DNA from: Clostridium sp.
GTDB taxonomy: Bacteria; Bacillota; Clostridia; Oscillospirales; Acutalibacteraceae
Direction: 5' to 3'
Assembly (NCBI GenBank): GCA_031272895.1
Contig: JAISSW010000008.1
Coordinates: 51,474-115,473 of the forward strand
Length of the DNA: 64,000 nucleotides
Shown: positions 55,411 through 63,424 of the stretch, one piece after another
Layout: every line of letters starts with the position of its first letter
Position numbering within the stretch: position 1 is the first letter of the stretch
Translations under genes and position numbers: made by a program
Notes under the pieces: generated by a model
Databases searched by the model: none
The model's input: the letters and a program-made list of their open reading frames with translations, nothing else
What the model was told of the DNA's origin: nothing

Positions 55411-57081
55411 TTATACCCCTCCGAAAGTCGCTTTTTTTATGGGTTGATTAAAACTGCGAATGTGGTCCAATGCCTGCTGCTCGTCCGCAACATCGGTGAA
55501 CACCTCGAAAACCACAGGCGCGCCGAACGCGTCGACGTCCTTGCTGCAAAACTTAGGCATAAGGGCATCAAGCTCGTCCTTTGTCTTTGCCGTTAAATAC
55601 GCAAAGCCCATGGATTCCGCCCAGCCCTTGCAGCTGCCAAAGTGACCCTTTGCCGCTATTAAGTCATCCGTGTCAGAACCCCACTGGCTTTCCAAACGCT
55701 TGTTCAGCCTAAACTCCACACCCAAGCCGTTGTTAATCATCAATATACGCACATTCTTCCCAACATGGCGTATTCCAAGCGCGTTCATGTCATAAAAGAA
55801 TGCTAAATCCCCAAGCAAGGCGAACGCCAAGCGCTTTGTGTTTGCCATAGACTGACCCACAAGCGTGGAAAGCGCACCGTCAATGCCAAAGCCCCCCACA
55901 TTGCAGCTTGTTGTAATGCTCTCGTCCAACTCAAAGAAATCCATGCTGCGCAGGCTGTTCAAAATACCCATATGCAAAATGCTATTTTTAGGTATGCTTT
56001 GAGAAAGCCTTGAGCATATATAAATATTTGACAGCGGCAGCTTCGGCACTCCCACCGCAGCGACTTCCTTTTGAAGCGTACGGTAATAGGCTTTCCCGCT
56101 TCCTTCGGCAAGCTGTTCAAAGAAGAATGCCTCGGAGCAACCGAAAACCTTGCGCAAATCCACCGCATTATAGCGGTTATGCTCTTGTCCATCCTCGGAA
56201 ATCCGCCAAGTGACTATGCCCTTAAACAAGCGCGAAGCACTGTAATCGCCGCAGATTGAACCCATGTCAATCAAAATATCCGGCAGGTTTTTTGTTTGCA
56301 GCAATCCGCCGGCAACCGACGTCAGCACACGGTTAGCCCCCGTGTAGCTTGAAGTGTGGTCATAAAACACGGGTGCGTCATATGCCTCGGCAAAGGCACT
56401 GACTGCCTCCAATGTTCTTTTATCAAACGGCTTGTGGGCGCCGATGAAGATGGCAACTTTTTTGTTGCGCAGCTCCTTGCACAGCTCTTTTGCCGGGAAA
56501 TTTTCCGCGTCATAGTGCTCTATCTTGGGAATATCCGGCAGCTCCTTGGTTGTGAACGAATAAGCGGGCGAAACAGGCAGGTTGATGTGAACGGGTCCGC
56601 CGCCCTTTGCCGTAGCAGTATAAAGCGCCTTGTTTACAAGCTGTACGCAGGTCTTGTAGTCCTCCGCGTCCTTAACAAACGGGAGCAACGCCGCAAAGCG
56701 TTTGACGTCATTTTGTGATGTGCTGCGGTCAGTCAGCTGCGGCACCAAGTCGCTGTAATTTGAGCTGTGGTGCTGTGAGGTCAGGGCGATAACAGGCAGC
56801 TTCCTGTAATATGCCTCAGTCAGACCGGAAAGGTAGTTCCTTGAAGCGGTTGCGCCCGTGCAGGAGATAACAACGGGTTCGCCGGAAGCAAACGCCAAGC
56901 CTCCCGCAAAATATGCCGCGCCGCGCTCGTCCACCACAGAATACACCTCAAAAAAAGGGTCAAAGCGCACGGAACGCGCTATTGGCACATTCGTCGTCCC
57001 CGGCGAAATGACCATTTTTTTTATGCCGTACTTTTTGAGTAAGGCCAAAACAATTTGCGCGTTTTTATCATCGGTGTACAT
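55411..57081 (-). CDS. ThDP-dependent enzyme, MenD/decarboxylase-like
   Basis: The 556-residue protein has a Pyr domain (MVISPGTTNVPIARSV, VVDERGAAYFAGGLA with the catalytic Glu), a central domain and a PP domain (FALLGDLAFFYDMNALG, the GD-x24-N type ThDP/Mg site, then MINNGLGVEF). It resembles MenD most, but no menaquinone genes are near. Its place between a glycosyltransferase and the SDR/pyruvyl transferase suggests it makes a glycan precursor. Substrate unknown. Confidence 0.85.
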   Translation of the reverse strand: MYTDDKNAQIVLALLKKYGIKKMVISPGTTNVPIARSVRFDPFFEVYSVVDERGAAYFAGGLAFASGEPVVISCTGATASRNYLSGLTEAYYRKLPVIALTSQHHSSNYSDLVPQLTDRSTSQNDVKRFAALLPFVKDAEDYKTCVQLVNKALYTATAKGGGPVHINLPVSPAYSFTTKELPDIPKIEHYDAENFPAKELCKELRNKKVAIFIGAHKPFDKRTLEAVSAFAEAYDAPVFYDHTSSYTGANRVLTSVAGGLLQTKNLPDILIDMGSICGDYSASRLFKGIVTWRISEDGQEHNRYNAVDLRKVFGCSEAFFFEQLAEGSGKAYYRTLQKEVAAVGVPKLPLSNIYICSRLSQSIPKNSILHMGILNSLRSMDFFELDESITTSCNVGGFGIDGALSTLVGQSMANTKRLAFALLGDLAFFYDMNALGIRHVGKNVRILMINNGLGVEFRLNKRLESQWGSDTDDLIAAKGHFGSCKGWAESMGFAYLTAKTKDELDALMPKFCSKDVDAFGAPVVFEVFTDVADEQQALDHIRSFNQPIKKATFGGV

Positions 57082-58655
57082 TATTTCTTTCTCCCTTTGA
57101 TAAGTTTAGTTGCATACTGCTTGATTTTTGCGCGGTTAGCCTTCTTTTTGAGCAGGCGCGATATGCTCACAAACAGCTTTGCCACACTGACAGGCGTAAT
57201 CGCCAAAATTTCAAGCCTGCGCTTGGAACGTCTTATTATCCTGCCGCCGCGCACTTGAATCGGCGAGTGCACATGGTCTATGTTGCCGATTCTGGAAATG
57301 CCTAGCCTATTTATAACGTGCTCAACGCCGTTTATCTCGTAGGCGAAATCGATTTTTACACTCTTGTCCAACGGGACAGCCACCGAAAAGGCGCTGTGCT
57401 TATATGCCTTGTGTTCCAAGGGAAAGGCTGTTGCGTCCACGCTTTCAATTTCCACCTTGGTTTCCAGCGGTTCGCCGTTGGCTCTTGCGTACACCTTAAT
57501 TTCACCGTCAACAAAGCCAAGGAAGTAGCCCTCAACGAAAGCCTGCTTTTTGCTTATTATTATATCCGACAAGTTGACGTTCAGGTTTTTCTCCGTGTTG
57601 AAGAGAACATAGCCGTTCCAAACAAGCTCTCCGCTATCCTCAAAACGGGCTTCCTCAAGTATATTCTTTTTGTGCTTCATGTTGAGCAAATACACTTTTT
57701 GCCAGAAGTTATAGAGGTTATAAGTAAGAATGGCCTCGTCGCTGATTTTGGCAAGGATTTTGTCGTTCAGCTCACAATAGCTTGCATATTCCTCCGCAGA
57801 CAAAAACTGTGACGCTTGGACCTTGTTGTAGAAGGTTCTCCACCTCATTTCGGAAAGCGCGACATACTGGAAATAAAGCGGCGCCTCCGTTCCGTAATCC
57901 CGCGACAGAAGATAGAGAGAAACCTTTTCCGGCGTTTCCAAATAAAACCTTTTATTTTTTGCCGCGCCAATCGTCAGCGAGGTCGCCTCATCGCTCTCGT
58001 TGGGGTAACGCCTGTAGTAATACACACCCTCGTGAACAACGCCAAGGCGCATTTTTTCGGCAAGCACCTCATTGATGAACTTTGCGTCCTCGAAGAAGGT
58101 GACTGTTTTGTCAAAGCTGTGCCGTTTGACCGTTTCCGCAAGGAAAAACGCGTGCCCAACGCGGGTACACACATCGAACCATTTTGGCTCACGCAAATCA
58201 AGCGTCTGTGTCCCCGCTTTGAATTTTCCGTTGGAATAGTGCGGAGCGTTCCTTGCCCCAAAGTTCAGCACCTTTATAACTGCCACGTCCGCGATTTCGT
58301 GAGCGATACGAAAATATTTCCAAATCGCAGCAACTGCATTGCGTGAAAGAAAGTCGTCAGCGTCGATAAAGCCTATAATCTTGCCGGTCGCCAATTCCAA
58401 GCCCTTGTTACGCGCCGCAGAAACACCCCCGTTGGGCTGTTCGTAATATATCACATTTTCCGGATACTTAGCGGCATAGCTCTCACATATTTCCCCGGAG
58501 CCATCGCTGCTGCCGTCATTAACGAGTACCAGCTCTATGTTTTTCTCAAAGCTCAGGGTTTGTCCGATAACGCTGTTGATGCACTTGTTAAGGTACTTCT
58601 CTGCATTGTAGACCGGCACGATGATGCTGACCAACAACTGATTCTCCATACGCAT
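57081..58655 (-). CDS. Glycosyltransferase family 2 with C-terminal extension
   Basis: The protein has 524 residues. The GT-A domain (about 1-230) shows SIIVPVYNAEKYLNKCINSV, LVNDGSSDGS and FIDADDFLS (DxD). The remainder (about 330-480) is a beta-rich domain of unknown role and the end is strongly basic. The stop shares a base with the start of the ThDP gene. First gene of the minus-strand operon. Confidence 0.92.
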   Translation of the reverse strand: MRMENQLLVSIIVPVYNAEKYLNKCINSVIGQTLSFEKNIELVLVNDGSSDGSGEICESYAAKYPENVIYYEQPNGGVSAARNKGLELATGKIIGFIDADDFLSRNAVAAIWKYFRIAHEIADVAVIKVLNFGARNAPHYSNGKFKAGTQTLDLREPKWFDVCTRVGHAFFLAETVKRHSFDKTVTFFEDAKFINEVLAEKMRLGVVHEGVYYYRRYPNESDEATSLTIGAAKNKRFYLETPEKVSLYLLSRDYGTEAPLYFQYVALSEMRWRTFYNKVQASQFLSAEEYASYCELNDKILAKISDEAILTYNLYNFWQKVYLLNMKHKKNILEEARFEDSGELVWNGYVLFNTEKNLNVNLSDIIISKKQAFVEGYFLGFVDGEIKVYARANGEPLETKVEIESVDATAFPLEHKAYKHSAFSVAVPLDKSVKIDFAYEINGVEHVINRLGISRIGNIDHVHSPIQVRGGRIIRRSKRRLEILAITPVSVAKLFVSISRLLKKKANRAKIKQYATKLIKGRKK

Positions 58656-58738
58656 TATATCCTTTCAGATGTGCAACAAAATTGGTTCGTCGTGCCCATA
58701 GGACACGGCCTAAAACGTGCACTCATTTTATCCGGTGC

Positions 58739-58767
58739 ATTGTACCACATTTTTGCACAAAAGTCAA
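58739..58767 (-). promoter_or_regulatory. Promoter of the minus-strand glycan operon
   Basis: On the minus strand TTGACT-17 bp-TACAAT, leaving a leader of about 75 nt before the glycosyltransferase ATG. Confidence 0.65.
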
Positions 58768-58837
58768 GGCGGTTTGCGACGACCACCGAAGCACAGATTA
58801 CGAGAAAGCCGACAACGAAAACGGCAATTTGCGGGGA

Positions 58838-58866
58838 TTGACAGCAAGCTTGTATTGTGATATAAT
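58838..58866 (+). promoter_or_regulatory. Perfect-consensus promoter of cotH
   Basis: TTGACA-17 bp-TATAAT with extended TGA before the -10. All twelve hexamer bases match the SigA consensus. Confidence 0.85.
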
Positions 58867-58869
58867 GCT

Positions 58870-58890
58870 TTGTGACAAGGGGCGTCACAA
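58870..58890 (+). promoter_or_regulatory. Inverted repeat over the cotH transcription start
   Basis: TTGTGAC and GTCACAA form a perfect 7-bp inverted repeat around 7 bp, placed where transcription should begin. It could be an operator or a 5'-end hairpin. Confidence 0.45.
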
Positions 58891-58953
58891 CATGATGTTT
58901 GTATAATACCCCTAAAACGACGGCTATTTTGACATGAGAAAGGGCTGAGGACA

Positions 58954-60418
58954 ATGCTGGTTAAATTTACACAGAAATTCTCGGGGGGGGAAACTATTAG
59001 CTAAACCGCTTAGTGTGTTAATGATTGTTGCAATATTGTTTGCTATTTGTGTCTTTCCTGCGTCCGCAACAGTTGAGCCGGAAAGCACCGGTACGCCCCG
59101 CCTCGACATCGTCTTTGACGACAGCGGCATGACTCCTATGCTGCTTGACCATGAGGAATACTCCCCCGCAACGGTGCAAATTTCAAACGCGGGCGAGTAT
59201 GACCTCAGCGCGACGGTTGCGGGTATTCGTCTGCGTGGTAATAGGACGGCGGAGTTTCCAAAAAAGCCCATGCGCATTAAATTTGACAAAAAACAATCGC
59301 TCTTTGGACGCGAAAAAGCCAAGAGCTGGGTTTTGCTCGCCAACTTCTGCGACAGTTCCGCCTTGCGTAATTACTTGGCGTATCGCCTTTACGCACACCT
59401 CGCAACCCCGGGTAACTACGCCGCGTTTACGCAGTTTGTAGAGGTGTTTGTCAACGGCGATTACTATGGGCTGTATCTGCTGACCGACCAGATAGAAACG
59501 GGCAACGGACGCGTTGAAGCCGCTGAGCTGGACGAAGCCTCGCCCGAAAACACAGGCTACCTGCTGGAGAATGACTGGGGCGCGTCCGGCGAGGGAGCGG
59601 AGGGCATCGCTTGGTTCAGCGTTACCGGCTTTGAGGGTCAGCCTTTCGCCGTCAAATCACCCGACCCGGACGACGGCATACCCACGGGTCACGTCGCGTA
59701 TATCAAGGACTATGTGACGCAGTGCTATGCCGCCGCAAAAGCGGGCGATTGGGCACTGGTGCAGGAACTGATTGATACGGAGAGCGCGATAAATTACTAC
59801 ATGGTTCACGACATTTTCCAGAATACAGACACGGGCTATGGCAATGTGTATATGTCCAAGAACGCGGGCGGCAAGCTCAAATTCGGTCCCATTTGGGACT
59901 TTGACCTTACAGCGGGCAACCAAAGCAACGCATTCGGACCATATGGCTGGGACCCGGAGCGTTATTTCAACGCCGAGCGGCGCGACTATTTCTTCGCGGC
60001 ACTCATGAAAATCCCCGAGTTTTATAACCAATACCGCACGGCATATGTGTCTCGCGCCGAGGAAATCAAGCAGTTCCTACATGATGAAACTGATGCCGCC
60101 GTCGCCGCCTATGGTTCTTCTTTCGCGCGGGATTTTGCAAAATGGGAAATATCGCGTCAGCTCAACGACCCCTGCTATCTGCCTTCCGTCCGCGTTTATC
60201 TTACGCCGCAAGCACAGCGAACATATATGCTCAACTGGCTTGACACGCACATTGACTGGCAGGCGAAGCTCTACCCAACCCGTGCAATCGGCGATGTCGC
60301 CCCCGTGCAGGATTTAACCTTGCCCGGTCTTACCTGGAAAAAGACCTTCCTCAACTGGCTGCTCTACTATTTTTGCTTTGGCTTTATTTGGATGAAGAAT
60401 GTTTCGCCCATTCTGTAG
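58954..60418 (+). CDS. CotH kinase family protein, reading frame interrupted at a G8 tract
   Basis: From ATG 58954 the frame runs MLVKFTQKFSGG and hits TAA at 59002. If one G of the eight-G run were missing, it would join the long frame and give a classic signal peptide (basic start, core MIVAILFAICVF, then PASA) on a protein of about 487 residues. The open part (from GTG 59015) has the CotH kinase blocks RLRGNRTAEFPKKPMRIKFD, WVLLANFCDSSALRNYLA and FGPIWDFDLTAGN. It ends in a hydrophobic tail. CotH proteins phosphorylate spore-coat or surface proteins. Confidence 0.82.
58983..58990 (+). repeat. G8 homopolymer in the cotH leader
   Basis: Eight consecutive G lie between codons 10 and 13 of the cotH signal-peptide frame; G7 or G10 would restore the frame. 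Such tracts slip during replication. Confidence 0.75.
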
Positions 60419-60437
60419 AGGGAACAGGCCGCACTAT

Positions 60438-60977
60438 TCAGGAAGTTAAAAACGCAAAAAACTTATCGTTGACCCTCCAATTACAAGGTTCAATAGATCT
60501 TGCACGTGCACAGGGTAAAATATTGCAACTGTTTATTCGGCCGACCACAAAACAAACAGTGTTTCCCTCGGCAAGAAGTTTCTTTATTTTGCGTAGCACA
60601 AGGCCGATTTCACTCTGTGCATATTTTGACTGGCGGATTTTCGTGAGGTCGTCCTCAGTAGCGCCAATCATATGAAAAATCATATTATCCTCGTCATAGC
60701 TTGCACCGACAAAGTAAAATCCCCCGTTATCGGGCAGAAGCTTAGGCTTTTTCAGCAGTGTCCGCACAATTTCGGAAAAAGCTCCGCCTGATGTACTGTA
60801 GTAGCGCGTAGTCTCGTCACGGGACCAGCAGGCATATATTTTGGGGCTTTCATAGCGAGCCAACTGTTTTGCTTGTCCCGTCTGTGCCTGTTTAACAGGA
60901 CAAACGCGCTCACAAAGACCGCAATCAACACAAGCCTTCCCGTCAATCACGGGGAACTGGAACCCCTTGTCTTCAGC
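60438..60977 (-). pseudogene. Remnant of 4Fe-4S / coenzyme F420 hydrogenase beta-subunit family protein
   Basis: The frame reads FPVIDGKACVDCGLCERVCP (a 4Fe-4S ligand set), YYSTSGGAFSEI and TKIRQSKYAQSEIG, all typical of the F420 hydrogenase/dehydrogenase beta-like proteins that often accompany pyruvyl transferases in glycan clusters. The start is missing: upstream the frame runs into dnaB in another phase. After NTVCFVV the family pattern (FVGTPCQ) is lost. So both ends are broken. It is convergent with cotH. Confidence 0.7.
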
Positions 60978-62146
60978 CCGCGCGTTATGCGGCTCAGCTC
61001 CTGCGCGCGGGTGACGTCGCCGCGCTGCGGGCTTTTGTCCTCCATTAAGCCCAGATAGTCCACGATTACCAGGCACGGCCCGGAGCAATGTCGCGGATGA
61101 TGCTCTAAAAACCCGGAACCCGTTGTCGCGATTCCGGTGTTCTCGCGGGCTTGACAGTTTGGAGTTTCATCAGACTTTTTCTGCGCGTCATTTGCAGCGG
61201 GCCATGCCCGACGGATTTTCGCCCGCAGCTTGCCCACCGTCAACGCGCCCTCGTCGTCAATCAGCAGGCGCGAGCCGGGCTTGTTGAGCGTATTCAGACT
61301 ATCCGCAAGGCGTGCGAATTCGTCCGCGTTGGGTGTGCCGCGGCGGAACAGACTTCCCGACACCTGCGACTCGCCCGCCATCGCCCGGGCGACCAGCTGC
61401 TCCGCGCTCATCTCAAGGCTGAAAAACAGCGTCCTGTGTCCGCTCCGCGCGGCGTTCATGGCGATTTGCAGCGCAAAACTCGTCTTTCCCGCGCCGGGGC
61501 GCGCGCCGATTATCACAAAATCCCCCGCGTGCAGACCGCCAAGCAGCCTGTCCAGCCGCCTAAAGCCCGTCATCAGCCCCGGTTGTTCACCGTTTTGCAC
61601 GCGCTGAGCAAGGGCGGAATAAAGCTCTGCGGCCACGCTGTTGAACACGCGCGGCTCATCCGATTTGTCGCCCTGACGGAGCTTGTACAGCTCTTGCTCG
61701 GCTTGCTCTATCAGCTCGCCCGGCTCGGCAGCCTGTGCCGCCGCGTCCTGCCGCAGGGCAGCGCCCAGGGCCATCAGCTCGCGCCGCAGTGCGTCCTTGC
61801 GCACCATAGCCGCGTAGCTCATCACGTTGGCGGTGGACGGCACAGACTGAGCCAGCTCGAACAGATACTTGCGACCTGCGGCGTCGTCAAAGCTCTTTTC
61901 GGCGACGAGCGCCCGGAGCACAACCAGCGGGTCAATCGGCGCGGTGCCGGGGGAAGAGGGCGCGGCTCTCAGCTCGGCAATCACCCTGAATATCGCCTTG
62001 TGCTGCGGCAGGTAGAAGTCCTCCGGCTTGAGGAAAGCCAGCAGCTTATCGGCGCAAGCGGGCTCGCGCAGAATGCTTCCCAGCACCGCCTGCTCCGCCG
62101 AAGTATTGCTCGGCGCCGTCAGCTCCGCGAAAATGCCGTCACTCAT
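60947..62146 (-). CDS. dnaB: Replicative DNA helicase DnaB, C-terminally truncated
   Basis: The ATG at 62146 follows GAGGTGATTTT. The N-terminal domain (SAEQAVLGSILREP, KHKAIF-like region) and RecA core are present: Walker A GARPGAGKTSFALQ, FFSLEMSAEQL, Walker B VIVDYLGLM. About 35 residues (from PAANDAQKKS to HHPRHCSG) are inserted before Walker B. After ITRGLKT the sequence changes to RGSSSP and stops. The last about 90 residues, including the arginine-finger region, are missing. At 399 residues against about 450 it is probably non-functional or a second copy. Confidence 0.85.
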   Translation of the reverse strand: MSDGIFAELTAPSNTSAEQAVLGSILREPACADKLLAFLKPEDFYLPQHKAIFRVIAELRAAPSSPGTAPIDPLVVLRALVAEKSFDDAAGRKYLFELAQSVPSTANVMSYAAMVRKDALRRELMALGAALRQDAAAQAAEPGELIEQAEQELYKLRQGDKSDEPRVFNSVAAELYSALAQRVQNGEQPGLMTGFRRLDRLLGGLHAGDFVIIGARPGAGKTSFALQIAMNAARSGHRTLFFSLEMSAEQLVARAMAGESQVSGSLFRRGTPNADEFARLADSLNTLNKPGSRLLIDDEGALTVGKLRAKIRRAWPAANDAQKKSDETPNCQARENTGIATTGSGFLEHHPRHCSGPCLVIVDYLGLMEDKSPQRGDVTRAQELSRITRGLKTRGSSSP

Positions 62147-62229
62147 AAAATCACCTCTATGTATAGCGTAAAAAGCGGGGAAAACCAACCCAAAGTGGTC
62201 GCGCGTGGCTGAATTTGCGATGAAATTCG

Positions 62230-62337
62230 TCACTTTTCAAGGGCTGAAGAGCCCCTGTCGCTCCACTCCGCGCCGGCGGTCAAACCCAAAGCCTTAAGCA
62301 CTCGGTCGCCCAGCTCGCTGCTATAGGCGCGACTCCT
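62230..62337 (-). pseudogene. Possible fragment of an N-acetylmuramoyl-L-alanine amidase
   Basis: On the minus strand 35 codons before a TGA read RSRAYSSELGDRVLKALGLT and then a DRGSSALEK tail. The S-x2-L ... LG ... DRG pattern resembles part of an Amidase_3 domain. No start is present because a hairpin precedes it. Short and uncertain. Confidence 0.3.
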
Positions 62338-62344
62338 TTTGACA

Positions 62345-62372
62345 AAAATCAAAGCCCGAAAGGCTTTGATAC
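62345..62372 (-). terminator. Hairpin with T-run on the minus strand
   Basis: ATCAAAGCC pairs with GGCTTTGAT around a short loop; on the minus strand TTTTTG follows. No intact minus-strand gene now ends here, which fits a lost gene upstream. Confidence 0.55.
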
Positions 62373-62425
62373 CTTTCAAGCTTAATTACAGAACTTGCCG
62401 ACACCCTCTTTACGTCAATTTCGGC

Positions 62426-62454
62426 TTGACAAACAATATACGATGTGTTATAAT
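62426..62454 (+). promoter_or_regulatory. Consensus promoter of tRNA-Pro
   Basis: TTGACA-17 bp-TATAAT, 36 bp ahead of the mature tRNA 5' end. Confidence 0.88.
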
Positions 62455-62490
62455 TACCAACGCTGAAAACTGCGGTTTTTAGTTGTATAT

Positions 62491-62566
62491 CCGGGTGTGG
62501 CGCAGTTGGTAGCGCGCTTGACTGGGGGTCAAGAGGCCGTGGGTTCAAGTCCCGCCACTCGGACCA
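62491..62566 (+). tRNA. tRNA-Pro (anticodon GGG)
   Basis: The 76-nt sequence folds as a cloverleaf. The acceptor CCGGGTG pairs with CACTCGG (one G-U), the D arm is GCGC/GCGC, the anticodon stem CTTGA/TCAAG carries the loop CTGGGGG (anticodon GGG at 34-36), and the T arm is GTGGG/CCCGC with the loop TTCAAGT. Discriminator A and an encoded CCA follow. The variable loop is short. It decodes the Pro codons CCC/CCU. Confidence 0.95.
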
Positions 62567-62581
62567 GCGTGACCGCCTCAT

Positions 62582-62657
62582 ACGAATAGCGTATGGGACG
62601 GGTTTTGGGTAAAGCGCACAAGGTGCGGCTGGGATAGCGGGCGATGTGGCGGCAGGG
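62582..62657 (+). repeat. 76-bp direct repeat, copy 1
   Basis: The block starts ACGAATAGCGTATGGG and ends GATGTGGCGGCAGGG. It recurs at 63341-63416 with one mismatch. This copy starts 15 bp after the tRNA-Pro. Confidence 0.93.
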
Positions 62658-62740
62658 TGCCGAGGGGATGGACAGGCCCGGTGGTTGCGTACGGGTCGGA
62701 CGACCGGGGGTGACCGGGGGAGTACAGCTTGGTTCCAATC

Positions 62741-62768
62741 TTGACCGAATAGTCAAGTGGGATATAAT
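62741..62768 (+). promoter_or_regulatory. Promoter of the DUF6273 gene with inverted repeat
   Basis: TTGACC-16 bp-TATAAT. CTTGAC and GTCAAG (62740-62757) form a 6-bp inverted repeat over the -35, a possible operator. Confidence 0.52.
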
Positions 62769-62800
62769 CAATCGAATATGATGTAAAGGCGGCGAAAGAG

Positions 62801-63319
62801 ATGACCGAGTATAAGATTGGGGACATAGTGCGTTTCGGACCGTATGACTGGCGGGTGCTGGCTGTGGAGAACGGACAGGCCTTACTTATTACCAAGAATT
62901 GCTTGCCGAATCACCGAGCGTATCACAACAAGTGGAAGAATATAACCTGGGCGCATTGCGACCTGCGTAAATGGCTCAACGGCGAGTTCTATGATTCTTT
63001 CGGCGCAGAAAAAGGTCGAATTTTGCAAACACATCTTGACAACCCGCATAATTGGGAGTATCATACCAAGGGAGGCAAACCAACCGACGATTACATCTTC
63101 TGCCTCTCGATTGACGAAGCGAAGAGGTATTTCAAGGACGGCTCTGACAAAGTAGCGCAATACCGCGGTAAAATGGGCTGGTGGTGGTTGCGCTCGCCTG
63201 GTAGCGGTCAGAACCTCGCCGCGAGCGTCTACAGAGATGGCCCTGTCGACACCTGTGGCTTCCTTGTCTACTTGAAGGCCTCGGTTGCGGTCCGCCCTGC
63301 TTTGTGGCTGAATCTATAA
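62801..63319 (+). CDS. DUF6273 domain protein
   Basis: The 172-residue protein has the blocks of DUF6273: YKIGDIVRFGPYDWRVLAV, ITWAHCDLRKWLNGEFY, WWWLRSPGSG and VAVRPALWLNL. The fold is thought to be C-type-lectin/sulfatase-modifying-like, and it often sits on surface or repeat-rich proteins. Here it is alone, with no signal peptide. It has its own promoter and lies between two 76-bp direct repeats, as in a cassette. Function unknown. Confidence 0.82.
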   Translation: MTEYKIGDIVRFGPYDWRVLAVENGQALLITKNCLPNHRAYHNKWKNITWAHCDLRKWLNGEFYDSFGAEKGRILQTHLDNPHNWEYHTKGGKPTDDYIFCLSIDEAKRYFKDGSDKVAQYRGKMGWWWLRSPGSGQNLAASVYRDGPVDTCGFLVYLKASVAVRPALWLNL

Positions 63320-63340
63320 TCGAACATATCTTCGAATCAA

Positions 63341-63416
63341 ACGAATAGCGTATGGGGCGGGTTTTGGGTAAAGCGCACAAGGTGCGGCTGGGATAGCGGG
63401 CGATGTGGCGGCAGGG
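63341..63416 (+). repeat. 76-bp direct repeat, copy 2
   Basis: This copy matches 62582-62657 at 75 of 76 bases (GGGG for GGGA). It abuts the broken 3' end of the recombinase gene. Confidence 0.93.
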
Positions 63417-63424
63417 AAAGCGGC

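Noticed and set aside
62321-62581. ORF containing EWRDLNPRPLDPQSSALPTAPH
   Set aside because: This is the well-known false translation of a tRNA gene's complement.
62491-62582. Integrative-element attachment site at tRNA-Pro
   Set aside because: I found no second copy of the tRNA 3' end in the window, so no attL/attR pair can be shown.
62801-63319. Diversity-generating retroelement target
   Set aside because: The DUF6273 fold is lectin-like, but no reverse transcriptase or template repeat is visible in the window.
62582-63416. CRISPR array
   Set aside because: There are only two repeats, 76 bp long and 683 bp apart, with a gene between them; no cas genes.
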